Below, piece by piece: positions 17,662 through 25,884 of a stretch of DNA of 64,000 nucleotides. Numbering within the stretch: position 1 is the first letter of the stretch; each line of letters starts with the position of its first letter. Both the position numbers and the translations under genes were made by a program. Under the pieces are notes generated by a model. It ran no database searches. It saw nothing but the letters and a program-made list of their open reading frames with translations, and was not told the origin of the DNA. Origin of the DNA: Magnetococcus marinus MC-1. GTDB lineage: Bacteria > Pseudomonadota > Magnetococcia > Magnetococcales > Magnetococcaceae. The DNA is taken from assembly GCF_000014865.1 (NCBI RefSeq), contig NC_008576.1:2881501-2945500 (forward strand), given 5' to 3'.

Positions 17662-20073
17662 TCACTGTACTTTAACGAACATCCGCGTACCATTGCGTTC
17701 AATCTCTAGCAAAGCCCACTGCTTTCCTTTGGCAGCTTTGATGGCTTGATCAATGGTACGACCATCGCTAACCGCCTGCCCATTAATCGCCACCACCACG
17801 TCACCACGTTGCACACCAGCCCGCATAGCCGGTGAGGCTGCCCCAAGATCCGTAATCACACCACCACTTTTCCCTTTTAACATGGGCTGCCGACTTATCC
17901 GCGCTGGTGTGATGGGCATAATCTCCATGCCCATCCACTCAAACTCAGTTGGGGCCGGTTTAGGTGGGGCACCATTCATGTTTGGTGCTCTGTTATTCCC
18001 TTGCCATGCAGGTGTCGCGCCATTTTGTGCGGGATTATTCCAGTTTTGCGCCTGCATAGGTTCCTGGGGCTGCTGCATCGAAAACTGCTGCATGGGCTGC
18101 TGCATCGACGGCTGCTGCATGGGCTGCTGCATCGACGGCTGCTGCATGGGCTGCTGCATGGGTTGCTGAAGATTATAGCCCAAATTGGGTTGCGTCATAC
18201 CTTGGGTCTGGTTCATTGCCACAGGCTGCATCTGCGCACCGGGACCCGCTTGCAACTGCGCCAGACCAATGACCAACTCTTCACGACGCCCACCCCGCAC
18301 CACAGAGAGACGGATCTGCTCATTCCCTGCCTGCACCAACTCGGCTAAGGCTGCTAAAGAGTCCAGCCATTTGCCATCGGCCTTGATCACCACATCCCCT
18401 TTTTGCAGACCAGCCTGATCCGAAGTCGAACCTACACTGACTTGATCCACCAACAGACCTTTGGGATAGGGGGATCCAACCTGGGCGGCTAATTCAACGT
18501 TCAGCACCTGAAAAGTCACACCCATTTTACTATTAACGATCGCCATAATCTCTGCGGGAACCGCCATGCCGCTATCCACAGGCAGCGTAGCTGCTGCGGG
18601 CAAAGCAAAAGCGCCGTTGGGGTCGAAAGAGAACATTCGATCCGCGCGGTTACGGTGTCGACCCATGCCCTGGCCACCGCCGCCCTGGCCACCGCCGCCC
18701 TGACCCATGCCCTGCTGCATGGCAACGGGCTGCCCATTGGCGGCTGGCAAAATCTGGTGGCAATTCTCACACGGACCGCGATCCCCATGGGGCATCACCG
18801 CGTTGGCTGGTATGGGCGGCGGCGGACGTGCCGCGACCGGCTGTCCATTGGCGGCTGGTAAAATCTGGTGGCAATTCTCACACGGACCGCGATCCCCATG
18901 GGGCATCACCGCGTTGGCTGGTATGGGCGGTGGCGGACGTGCCGCGACCGGCTGTGCATTGGCGGCTGGTAAAATCTGGTGGCAATTCTCACACGGACCT
19001 TTATCCCCATGAGTCAACACAGCATCCGCCGCAATAGGGGGGGCATTGGGGGCGGCCACAGGTAGCATGGTCGCATTAAGGGGAGTAAGCACGGGCAACT
19101 GAATTTGCTCTTCTAAAAACTCCCGCGCGGTATTGGACGGCACGGCAAAACCAACCCCCGCAAACGCGCTGGTCGTGGTATAAATAGCTGTATTCACACC
19201 GACCACACTACCATCCGCCGCCACCAGAGGACCACCGGAGTTACCCCTATTGATGGCCGCATCGGTTTGCAGAAGATTTTTATGCACCGTACCACCGATA
19301 TTAACCGCCTTGCGCTTTCCAGAAATAATGCCCTTGCTAACCGTTTGATCCAACCCAAACGGGCTACCAATGGCAATAACCGGATCCCCAATATCAACGA
19401 TTTTACTATCGCCAAAAGGGGCCGGTTGCAGCGGTGTATCCGCTTCAACTTTCAACAGCGCTAAATCCCGCCGCGAATCCAAAGCAATGACATCTGCGGG
19501 AAGTTTGACGGTTCCCTGATCATTAAACAGGGTTACAAAAACCTGTTTGGCATTCTCAACCACATGAAAATTACTGAGTATATAGCCATCCTCAGTAACG
19601 ACGATACCCGAACCGATACTTTCAGTGGCAATGCCACTGAAGGGATTGGCAAACTGTAGCCCCCGTTTAGGATCCGCATTGGGATCGGCCGTTGTTGTCA
19701 TGATGGTGGCACTCACGTTGACAACACTGGGCATCATCAACTTAACCACATGGGCAAAGGGAAAAGTCCCGCTCACGTTTTGTGGGATAGACAAAGCCGT
19801 ATTACCAGCCCCCATCATAGGCTGATTCAGTGCAACCGGTACAGCAGAAACCCCCATCTGAGCAGTTGTCGCATTACCCGCAGTATCAGGCGCAGGGGCG
19901 TTTACCTGCGCCGAAATCACCGGCCTATTCGACATTGCCAGAGTCTGTTCTTGCTTTTGCTGATAGTCGGCCCACCAATATCCGCCCAGCATAAGCAGGA
20001 ACGATCCAACCCATAACATGTATAGGTATTTCAGATAGTGTCTCCCGCAGCTGGGATCTTGCTCGGGTGTCAT
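17662..20073 (-). CDS. mamE: MamE, HtrA-like protease with three magnetochrome haem motifs and two PDZ domains
   Basis: Magnetosome serine protease required for crystal maturation. The 803 residues show an N-terminal TM (about 15-33), linker, trypsin-like domain (about 105-325) with an intact triad His170 (SNFHVV), Asp203 (RRDLALLKV) and Ser279 (GNSGGPL), then three CENCH haem motifs at 361-365, 398-402 and 435-439. Next come a Gly/Gln linker, PDZ1 (about 525-610), a Met/Gln/Pro repeat segment (625-690) and PDZ2 (about 715-803). Two of the three haem units are nearly identical 37-residue repeats; Magnetospirillum MamE has two CXXCH motifs, so this is an expansion. The start is 6 bp after mamI. 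Confidence 0.96.
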   Translation of the reverse strand: MTPEQDPSCGRHYLKYLYMLWVGSFLLMLGGYWWADYQQKQEQTLAMSNRPVISAQVNAPAPDTAGNATTAQMGVSAVPVALNQPMMGAGNTALSIPQNVSGTFPFAHVVKLMMPSVVNVSATIMTTTADPNADPKRGLQFANPFSGIATESIGSGIVVTEDGYILSNFHVVENAKQVFVTLFNDQGTVKLPADVIALDSRRDLALLKVEADTPLQPAPFGDSKIVDIGDPVIAIGSPFGLDQTVSKGIISGKRKAVNIGGTVHKNLLQTDAAINRGNSGGPLVAADGSVVGVNTAIYTTTSAFAGVGFAVPSNTAREFLEEQIQLPVLTPLNATMLPVAAPNAPPIAADAVLTHGDKGPCENCHQILPAANAQPVAARPPPPIPANAVMPHGDRGPCENCHQILPAANGQPVAARPPPPIPANAVMPHGDRGPCENCHQILPAANGQPVAMQQGMGQGGGGQGGGGQGMGRHRNRADRMFSFDPNGAFALPAAATLPVDSGMAVPAEIMAIVNSKMGVTFQVLNVELAAQVGSPYPKGLLVDQVSVGSTSDQAGLQKGDVVIKADGKWLDSLAALAELVQAGNEQIRLSVVRGGRREELVIGLAQLQAGPGAQMQPVAMNQTQGMTQPNLGYNLQQPMQQPMQQPSMQQPMQQPSMQQPMQQFSMQQPQEPMQAQNWNNPAQNGATPAWQGNNRAPNMNGAPPKPAPTEFEWMGMEIMPITPARISRQPMLKGKSGGVITDLGAASPAMRAGVQRGDVVVAINGQAVSDGRTIDQAIKAAKGKQWALLEIERNGTRMFVKVQ
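18675..19030. repeat. Tandem ~111-bp repeats encoding the magnetochrome units of MamE
   Basis: Three adjacent segments encode GDRGPCENCHQILPAANGQP followed by VAARPPPPIPANAVMPH, a 37-residue period. The middle and left-hand copies are almost identical in DNA; the copy nearest the protease domain differs slightly (GDKGP, NAQP, VLTH). This points to recent duplication of a haem-binding unit. Confidence 0.9.
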
Positions 20074-20079
20074 ACAGTA

Positions 20080-20310
20080 TTACTCTCGGGTAGACTCTTG
20101 AACGGACTCAGCCCCTACGGACTTAGAGTCCACAATCTGCTCATCAACCTCACGCAGACGCGTTACACCGGATCCCAAGGCGATAAAGCCCAGGAATACC
20201 AAACCAATCGGCACAAATCCGCGTAAGAACTCAACCACGGACCACCACCAGGCGGAGAGCCCCCACAACCCCAGGGAAATGGCAATCAAGCCAAAAATGA
20301 TGCTGGGCAT
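20080..20310 (-). CDS. mamI: MamI, small magnetosome membrane protein
   Basis: MamI is essential for magnetosome membrane invagination in Magnetospirillum. The 76 residues begin MPSIIFGLIAISLGLWGL and continue with the characteristic SAWWWSVVEFLRG, giving two TM helices and a polar tail. The ATG at 20310 has AGGA ten bases upstream; a GTG three codons earlier is also open. mamE follows after 6 bp. Confidence 0.93.
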   Translation of the reverse strand: MPSIIFGLIAISLGLWGLSAWWWSVVEFLRGFVPIGLVFLGFIALGSGVTRLREVDEQIVDSKSVGAESVQESTRE

Positions 20311-20375
20311 CGCATTCACATCCTAGTTTAAAATGGAAAGATAAAGACATTCCGAAACTCAAAACATCCGCACAT

Positions 20376-20582
20376 TCAGCAAGAGAGCCTCGACACAACC
20401 GCGTTGCCGTTGCCCACCCGTGTTACCAGCAAACACAGCAAGTCAATGATCAGACGGGGAATAGTCCAACAAAAACCGCACAACACACGCCGTAACGCTG
20501 CATCATAACACAGAGTTAAAATCTTATACCAGCTTCTAAACCACAGCATGGGTTGCCAGCCTTGCAAATGTGGCTGGATCAC
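20376..20582 (-). CDS. Possible small ORF translationally coupled to mamH
   Basis: A 68-codon reading whose GTG start overlaps the mamH stop (GTGA), the arrangement of coupled genes. The product (MIQPHLQGWQPMLWFRSWYK at the start) has one moderately hydrophobic segment (IPRLIIDLLCLLV) and several cysteines. I do not recognise it and Magnetospirillum has no gene between mamH and mamI. It could be chance. Confidence 0.35.
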   Translation of the reverse strand: MIQPHLQGWQPMLWFRSWYKILTLCYDAALRRVLCGFCWTIPRLIIDLLCLLVTRVGNGNAVVSRLSC

Positions 20583-21862
20583 GGTTCATAATCAACAATG
20601 GGTTCTTCTTCAAAGGGCTGTTCGCCCCAGCGTTTGACAGCCAAGCCGTAAAACATGATCAGTAGATTGGCAAAACCAGTAAACAGCAAGGGGGCCGTTG
20701 GACTGATATAGTCAAACAAAAAACCGCCAATCTGCAAAAAAACAATGATGCCAATACACCCCGCCGTATTAAAGGCCCCCATGATAGAACCACGAATCTC
20801 TGGTTCAGCATTATCCAGGGCCAAAATCTGTGGCGCGACCAGACAGCCCGCCTGCCCCAACCCCACAAACAGCGCAGGTAAGAGTGACCACCAGGTCATA
20901 GGATTGATGATCAATCCAAAACCAAGAAACCCCACGCCACTGAGCAACAATCCCAGAACAACCGCCTCTACCCGGCCATAATAGCGGATAAACCATCCCC
21001 AAAAGGGAATACTCAATAAGATCGTCACGCCGATAAAACCAATAACAAAACCGGCTCTAGCCGCTGCTTGATTATGATCTACCCCCGGCACCAGATCGCC
21101 AAAATAGATAAACCAGGTCATGAGAAACAGACCAATCAAGACCATATCATTGCGTGACGTGAACGCGGCCAAAAAACTTAACTGTAACGCACTGCGTTTG
21201 CGCACCAGATAGACAACCCGACGCAGGGGAAAGGTGCTGGACTCCAGCTTGGTGGATGTCTCCAACAAAAAGTGTCGCACCAGCCAAGCACTGAGCAAGG
21301 CAACAACAGCCGGTAGTACCATCACCCATTCAACGCCCACATAGTTCGGCAATTGCATAAGCACGGCATAAACCAATGTCGCACCAAAAGCCATCATAAA
21401 AGCCACTTTGGACAACAAAACCGGCCTGCTCTCCTTGGTGGTATAATCGCCCGTCAAGGTCGAAAGCTGCGGCCAGACAGCGGCCGTGCCCAGTGACATG
21501 AGAATGCGGGCAAGGTAGTAGATGGCCAAGGCATCTATACCTAAAATAACGCCCAACCACCCACTCATAGGGGCCAAAAGCGCGGTGACACCTGCGGCGA
21601 CAAACCCCCAAAAAATGATGGGAATGCGACCAAACCGGTCCGAAAGATAGCCCAAATAACCAACCAAGACCAAATCCAGAACCTCTGTTATGACTTGGAT
21701 ATTGGCATTGACAAACCCCGCATTTTCCCGACCAATTTGCAGTACATTCCGCAAATAGAGTGGCTGAGTGGCCAGCACCAGCGTCATAAAAACCATGGTG
21801 AGCGCGACAATAAGGTAGAGCGTATTGTGGTGCCGCTCCAGAATAATGGGGGTGGGTCTCAT
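20579..21862 (-). CDS. mamH: MamH, major facilitator superfamily transporter
   Basis: MFS permease of 427 residues with about 12 TM segments; in Magnetospirillum MamH contributes to iron supply for magnetite. The MFS loop 2-3 motif is visible (GYLGYLSDRFGRIPIIFWG), and the N-terminus LYLRNVLQIG followed by GFVNANIQVITE is MamH-like. Its position as the first gene before mamI and mamE matches the mamAB operon. A strong terminator at 21914-21940 separates it from the gene upstream, so transcription probably begins in the ~50 bp to ~130 bp before it. Confidence 0.93.
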   Translation of the reverse strand: MRPTPIILERHHNTLYLIVALTMVFMTLVLATQPLYLRNVLQIGRENAGFVNANIQVITEVLDLVLVGYLGYLSDRFGRIPIIFWGFVAAGVTALLAPMSGWLGVILGIDALAIYYLARILMSLGTAAVWPQLSTLTGDYTTKESRPVLLSKVAFMMAFGATLVYAVLMQLPNYVGVEWVMVLPAVVALLSAWLVRHFLLETSTKLESSTFPLRRVVYLVRKRSALQLSFLAAFTSRNDMVLIGLFLMTWFIYFGDLVPGVDHNQAAARAGFVIGFIGVTILLSIPFWGWFIRYYGRVEAVVLGLLLSGVGFLGFGLIINPMTWWSLLPALFVGLGQAGCLVAPQILALDNAEPEIRGSIMGAFNTAGCIGIIVFLQIGGFLFDYISPTAPLLFTGFANLLIMFYGLAVKRWGEQPFEEEPIVDYEP

Positions 21863-21913
21863 AGACAGTTTCCAACCAGCTTTCGCAGCGATTAAAAAAA
21901 CCTGACTTCAATA

Positions 21914-21940
21914 CAAAAAGAACGGTGCGGGCACCGTTCC
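21914..21940 (-). terminator. Rho-independent terminator upstream of mamH
   Basis: Stem GAACGGTGC / GCACCGTTC (21920-21928 and 21931-21939), followed on the minus strand by TTTTT (21915-21919). It should end transcripts coming from the TGPG-motif gene at 22066-22476 before mamH. Confidence 0.85.
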
Positions 21941-22065
21941 TTCGTCACAACCACGACCGATCGCTAAGCCAAGGCGCTCTAAAAACATCAACAAGCCATG
22001 CCGCGCATAAGGCTTATGGAGATTCACACACGCTTGGCTTGGCAAGCAGAGCTCCGCCAGCCGCT

Positions 22066-22476
22066 CTAAAAGGACCAGAAGCGTTTTGCCTTTTGACGTC
22101 GGTAGAGATAATACCCCCCGCCGATGATCAAGGCCCCCACCGCCAAGGTACCCATAGAGCCGAGCCCCAATCCTACATTTAGCCCCATCGCACCCAAGAC
22201 AGAGCTGCTCCCAGCCGCTGCAACTGGAACGGCACTAGTGGCCGCCGCTGCCTTTGTAGTCGTTGCCGCAGCCTGTGTCGCGGCCCCTTGCGCAACCCCT
22301 ATTTTGGTCGCCGTGGCTGCTTTGGTTACTGTCGCGGTTTTGGCCGGTGTCGCTGCCTTCATCGTTTGCAGCGCTTTAGCTATGGGCTTGGTCGCTTTAA
22401 ATTTTACTTTACCTGGGCCAGTCAAAGTAACCCGCTCGCCCTCCACTAATGTGGCATTCAGATTTGTAATCGCCAT
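22066..22476 (-). CDS. Glycine-leucine-rich magnetosome protein (MamD/Mms6-like) with TGPG N-terminus
   Basis: A 136-residue protein: a short N-terminal module (LVEGERVTLTGPGKVKFKAT), an Ala/Thr/Lys-rich low-complexity middle (30-85), a Gly/Leu-rich hydrophobic segment (LGAMGLNVGLGLGSMG followed by TLAVGALIIGGGYYLY) and a basic tail (RRQKAKRFWSF). The Leu-Gly repeat and single TM are typical of Mms6, MamD and Mms5, magnetite-associated membrane proteins. I cannot say which it equals. The N-terminal module recurs in the plus-strand gene at 24595-24867. GGAG lies nine bases before the ATG. Confidence 0.8.
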   Translation of the reverse strand: MAITNLNATLVEGERVTLTGPGKVKFKATKPIAKALQTMKAATPAKTATVTKAATATKIGVAQGAATQAAATTTKAAAATSAVPVAAAGSSSVLGAMGLNVGLGLGSMGTLAVGALIIGGGYYLYRRQKAKRFWSF

Positions 22477-22587
22477 CAGGCCCGCTCCACATCACTCTGA
22501 TAATTGGTAATACACGATGGCAACCTTGTAGGTACCGGAAATCGATTCTACGTTAACATTCGCGTAATTTCCACGTTGAATTGCGCC

Positions 22588-23004
22588 CTAACCAAAAACA
22601 CGCCTCAATATCCGCATTGGATTTTTTAGCAATGAGGTCAAATTTTGCTCGTGCAATAACCGGTACTCCATGAGCGTCATCAAATAAATCAACTCACGAC
22701 TCTCCTCTTTTAGCTCACTATAAACTTTGCCAGCATCGGCACTGTCGCCCTTTTTAATCGAGCGTATGGCCTGATCCGCGAAACTGTGAAAACGCTTATG
22801 ATGCTCATAAAGAGAAGCCATTTCAGGAAAATGCTGGTAACGATCAAGACCAAAACGATCTAACCACAAACCCAATTCGCACTGATGGTGTGAAACATGA
22901 ATTTTTGAGCTCGTGACCCGCGAAACTTTTCCGGTCTGAATGGCTTTTTCGAGTTGAAACTCATAATCTAAGTGCAGCATACGCGCTACGGAGAGGTCAA
23001 TCAT
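22588..23004 (-). CDS. CZB (chemoreceptor zinc-binding) domain protein
   Basis: A 138-residue soluble protein with the zinc-site pattern of CZB domains: an N-terminal His (MLHLDYEF), the HXXCXLGXWL signature (HHQCELGLWLDRF) and a downstream HHKRFHSFAD. CZB domains bind Zn and in chemoreceptors or diguanylate cyclases sense zinc or hypochlorous acid; here the domain stands alone. It lies 10 bp downstream of the symporter gene, so they probably form an operon. A role in magnetosome biology is unknown. Confidence 0.85.
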   Translation of the reverse strand: MIDLSVARMLHLDYEFQLEKAIQTGKVSRVTSSKIHVSHHQCELGLWLDRFGLDRYQHFPEMASLYEHHKRFHSFADQAIRSIKKGDSADAGKVYSELKEESRELIYLMTLMEYRLLHEQNLTSLLKNPMRILRRVFG

Positions 23005-23014
23005 ACCACACCTT

Positions 23015-24361
23015 TCAGGATTGGGTTTTACCCAACAGGCTACCTACCAAAACCCGCAGATCTTGCCGTAGTAGTGCTTGTTTACGCATAACAAGGTAGG
23101 TTAGCGGGAGCAGATGGAAGATTATCATCAATGCAATCAAGATGTCCCCAAGAGACCAGATCGTAGAAACAGGCAAAAAGGGTCCACAAAACGATATGGC
23201 CACAAAAACCCAGCGAAAAGCCAACGTATTGCGGCCCCCAAGATAAAGAAAACAGCGCTCAGAAAAATAGGACCAGTTAATGATCGTGGTAAACGCAAAC
23301 ACCACCAAAAACAGCGTCACCAACAGTCGCCCCCAAGCCCCAGCATACAACTGAAACGAGGTCACTGTCAGGTAGGCCCCGGTGTGTTCCAACCACAGAC
23401 CCCCACTTAAAATGACCAAACCCGTGGCACTACACACCAGCAGCGTATCCACAATGGGTATCATACCGGCAATGACCGCGCCTCGCACTGGGTGATCATG
23501 GTTGGCCGCATGCAAAAATGGTGCGATTCCCATTCCAGAACCATGAGAAAACACGCCACGCGAAATACCAAAATGAACCGCCTGCAACATGGTATAACCC
23601 GCCACACCGCCAGCCATCGCATAGGGCACAAAAGCATGCTCAAAGACCATTTCTAAGGCGCTCATGGCCTGATCTGGATGCGTTATCAGCACACCAAAGG
23701 CGAACACCACATACACACCCGCCATCCACGGCGCCAGGATATTACTGACGGTCAGAATATTCTTCAATCCACCAACAATGACCATCGCCACCAGCACCGC
23801 CAACGTCAATGCCACCAGCCCATGAGCCAACCCCAAATCCGACTCAACAGCGTGGGCAACCGAGTTGGTCTGAATAAGATTGGCAGCAACCATCCCCTGA
23901 ACAATGACCAAACCGGCAAACAGCGTCGGAATCCAGCGCCACGGCCCCTGAAAAAAACGATCCAGATAACTAAGGGGTGTGCCAAACAGGGGGTGTTTGG
24001 CATCTTGCGGCTGATAGCGCAGGGCCATGTAGGTCGAACACATCCTGAAGGAGACCCCCAACACCGCAGAAACCCACATCCAAAAGAGCGCACCCGGACC
24101 ACCCAGATGAATGGCCGTGGCAACCCCCGCCATATTGCCAACACCGATACTGGTGGCCAGCGCCGCAAAAAAACCATGTGAGTGGTTAATCGGGTCACCA
24201 TCAGCCTCGCGAAGCAGCCCTTTTTTGCGCATCGCAAAAAATACGGGCAGCAGGTAGCGTACCGCAAAACCACCGGTCACCACGAGAAACAGTATTCCCA
24301 ATTCTAAATAGATAAGGCTGAAAAAGGGATTCCAAATCCCGTCAGCCAACGCACCCAACAT
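23015..24361 (-). CDS. AGCS family sodium:alanine/glycine symporter-like permease
   Basis: A 448-residue polytopic protein with the AGCS hallmarks: an N-terminal ADGIWNPFFSL stretch, SIGVGNMAGVATAIHLGGPG (glycine-rich substrate region) and GISRGVFSHGSGMGIAPFLH. The family imports alanine or glycine with sodium. ATG at 24361 with GAGAGGG upstream is preferred; the longer reading (to 24448) adds a basic, non-family N-terminus. It is embedded between magnetosome genes with the CZB gene downstream. Confidence 0.88.
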   Translation of the reverse strand: MLGALADGIWNPFFSLIYLELGILFLVVTGGFAVRYLLPVFFAMRKKGLLREADGDPINHSHGFFAALATSIGVGNMAGVATAIHLGGPGALFWMWVSAVLGVSFRMCSTYMALRYQPQDAKHPLFGTPLSYLDRFFQGPWRWIPTLFAGLVIVQGMVAANLIQTNSVAHAVESDLGLAHGLVALTLAVLVAMVIVGGLKNILTVSNILAPWMAGVYVVFAFGVLITHPDQAMSALEMVFEHAFVPYAMAGGVAGYTMLQAVHFGISRGVFSHGSGMGIAPFLHAANHDHPVRGAVIAGMIPIVDTLLVCSATGLVILSGGLWLEHTGAYLTVTSFQLYAGAWGRLLVTLFLVVFAFTTIINWSYFSERCFLYLGGRNTLAFRWVFVAISFCGPFLPVSTIWSLGDILIALMIIFHLLPLTYLVMRKQALLRQDLRVLVGSLLGKTQS

Positions 24362-24594
24362 ACATGCCCTCTCTTCCGGTACGCGCCGAGCCGACGGATG
24401 ACCCACCCCTACCCTATATAGGTTTAATGAAAAAGGTGAGCTTGCCAACTCGCCTTACACGCTCCGATTCTGTTAACATCAAATAATGTAAAAAAAAACA
24501 CGACTTTAGGTGATAGAAACTCTTTCATTTTTTTATGAAATGGGGTAAGACTGTTGAGCAACTTTTAAAGTTATCTATCCACCTGGGGGGAGAT

Positions 24595-24867
24595 ATGCCC
24601 GGCACGATCATCACTACAAAACTCGCGACTGAAGAGACCCTAACCATCACTGGACCTGGCGAAGTCAAGATCATAGCTTCCAAACAAATTGCCATTTTCA
24701 AAGCTCCACACTTTTCGTTGCCTGTCTTGGCCAGCGCGGCCAAACCAACGATTTTGGGGCTCAACTTGATGGGCCCAGCCCTCGGCCTAGTTGGTGTAAC
24801 CCTGAGTTTAGCCTATTTAACCAAGTTGGTTGGTGATGCCGTGCAAAAGCATAATCCCCCAGCTTGA
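24595..24867 (+). CDS. Small TGPG-motif hydrophobic protein, probable magnetosome protein
   Basis: A 90-residue protein: N-terminal module (LATEETLTITGPGEVKIIAS) matching that of the 22066-22476 protein, then a C-terminal hydrophobic, Gly/Leu-rich segment (LGLNLMGPALGLVGVTLSLA). A GGGGGGAG ribosome site precedes the ATG at 24595; the longer reading to 24535 is less likely. It lacks the Ala/Thr-rich middle of its relative. It is on the plus strand, convergent with mmsF, and ends at a shared terminator. Function unknown. Confidence 0.75.
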   Translation: MPGTIITTKLATEETLTITGPGEVKIIASKQIAIFKAPHFSLPVLASAAKPTILGLNLMGPALGLVGVTLSLAYLTKLVGDAVQKHNPPA

Positions 24868-24895
24868 TGGGGTCTAATTTTTTAACACGCTTCAC

Positions 24896-24931
24896 AAAAA
24901 AGCCCGGCTTAGTTCTAGCCGGGCTTTTATT
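24896..24931. terminator. Bidirectional rho-independent terminator
   Basis: Stem AGCCCGGCT (24901-24909) / AGCCGGGCT (24917-24925) with a 7-base loop, flanked by an A-run on the left and TTTTATTATT on the right. It serves the plus-strand TGPG gene and the minus-strand mms6-mmsF pair. Confidence 0.92.
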
Positions 24932-24949
24932 ATTCCACGTCCCGTTGCA

Positions 24950-25285
24950 TCAGAGTTTGGTTGCTAACAACCCAACCCCCGGAATGCGCCATGCCCTGGA
25001 AAGCAAAACGGAGACCAGCCCAACCAGGGATAAAAGACCAATGACCATCGCTGAAAAGCTAAAGAAAAAAGGCCCAACCACTGGAACATGCAGGGCTAAA
25101 ATAGATAAAACCCCCCATGTCCACAGCACGATGCCCTGCCGTGCATGGAAATCCACATACTCATCATCCTGATTAAAAATCAGGGGAACCAAGCAGAGAA
25201 TACCAAGATAGCTCAGCATGGCAAAAACACGACTACGGGCAGCACGCCGCTTGGCGACTACCCCTTTATCTCGACGTGGCAACAT
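24950..25285 (-). CDS. mmsF: MmsF (MamF/MmsF family) magnetosome membrane protein
   Basis: A 111-residue hydrophobic protein with the same signature as MamF (MLSYLGILCLVPL, FHARQGIVLW, SLVGLVSVLLSRAWRIPGVG). MmsF controls magnetite crystal growth in Magnetospirillum and lies beside mms6 there, as here, so the name follows synteny. A basic N-terminus (RRDKGVVAKRRAARSR) precedes the first of about three TM segments. ATG at 25285 has GGAG nine bases upstream; it follows mms6 after 14 bp. Confidence 0.88.
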   Translation of the reverse strand: MLPRRDKGVVAKRRAARSRVFAMLSYLGILCLVPLIFNQDDEYVDFHARQGIVLWTWGVLSILALHVPVVGPFFFSFSAMVIGLLSLVGLVSVLLSRAWRIPGVGLLATKL

Positions 25286-25299
25286 AACCTTCAACTCCG

Positions 25300-25884
25300 T
25301 CAGCTAATGGCCTCTTCCAATTCATCGGCCTGTTCGCCACGATTTTTCATGTAGGCGTAGATCCCATAACCCACGGCACCCGCAACACCTAGCAGAAGAA
25401 CAGGACCCCACGCGCCCAAGCCCAGCCCCAAACCTAAGCTTGGACCCGCCGCCGAAGCCGTTACGGCTGCCGCACCGCCAGCCGCCGCAGAGCCAGAGAC
25501 TGCGGGCTTGGTCGCGGTCATCGCAACAGGCATGCCCTTAGCCGCAAGAGGCGCTGCTTTCATGGTGCCTGCTTTAGCTGTTTTGGCCACTTTGGCTGTT
25601 TTGGCCGCTTTGGCTGTTTTGGCCGCTTTGGCTGTTTTGGCCGCCTTAGGCGCTTCAGGCGCTTCCCACTCACCCGCCGTCATTGCTTTCTGCGGTATGC
25701 AAACGGGGTTGGTCCCACCCGCCATATTTTGGGTTTGAGCAGCCGCACCCTTAGCAGCCGCACCCTTAGCAGCCGCACCCTTACCCTGCGCAGCCGGGCA
25801 AGCGAAGGGTTTCATAGCGTTAGCCCCTTCTAACTCAGCCGGAATTTTCAGTGGTATGGCTTTATTTGGTACAGCAACAGGCAT
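25300..25884 (-). CDS. mms6: Mms6, magnetite-binding magnetosome membrane protein
   Basis: Mms6 binds iron through an acidic C-terminus and influences crystal shape. The 194 residues show an N-terminal MPVAVPNKAIPLKIP, an Ala/Lys/Gly-rich low-complexity region with repeated KTAKA units (about 95-120) and a GMPVAM motif. The diagnostic GPSLGLGLGLGAWGPVLLLG hydrophobic segment follows, then a KNRGEQADELEEAIS acidic tail. ATG at 25884 is set by a GGGGGAG ribosome site five bases upstream. Longer than the ~130-residue Magnetospirillum form because of the repeat region. Confidence 0.93.
   Translation of the reverse strand: MPVAVPNKAIPLKIPAELEGANAMKPFACPAAQGKGAAAKGAAAKGAAAQTQNMAGGTNPVCIPQKAMTAGEWEAPEAPKAAKTAKAAKTAKAAKTAKVAKTAKAGTMKAAPLAAKGMPVAMTATKPAVSGSAAAGGAAAVTASAAGPSLGLGLGLGAWGPVLLLGVAGAVGYGIYAYMKNRGEQADELEEAIS

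Noticed and set aside
23678-24181. 167-codon plus-strand ORF within the symporter gene
   Set aside because: Antisense shadow; His/Arg/Pro-rich composition, no ribosome site, while the minus frame is clearly an AGCS permease.
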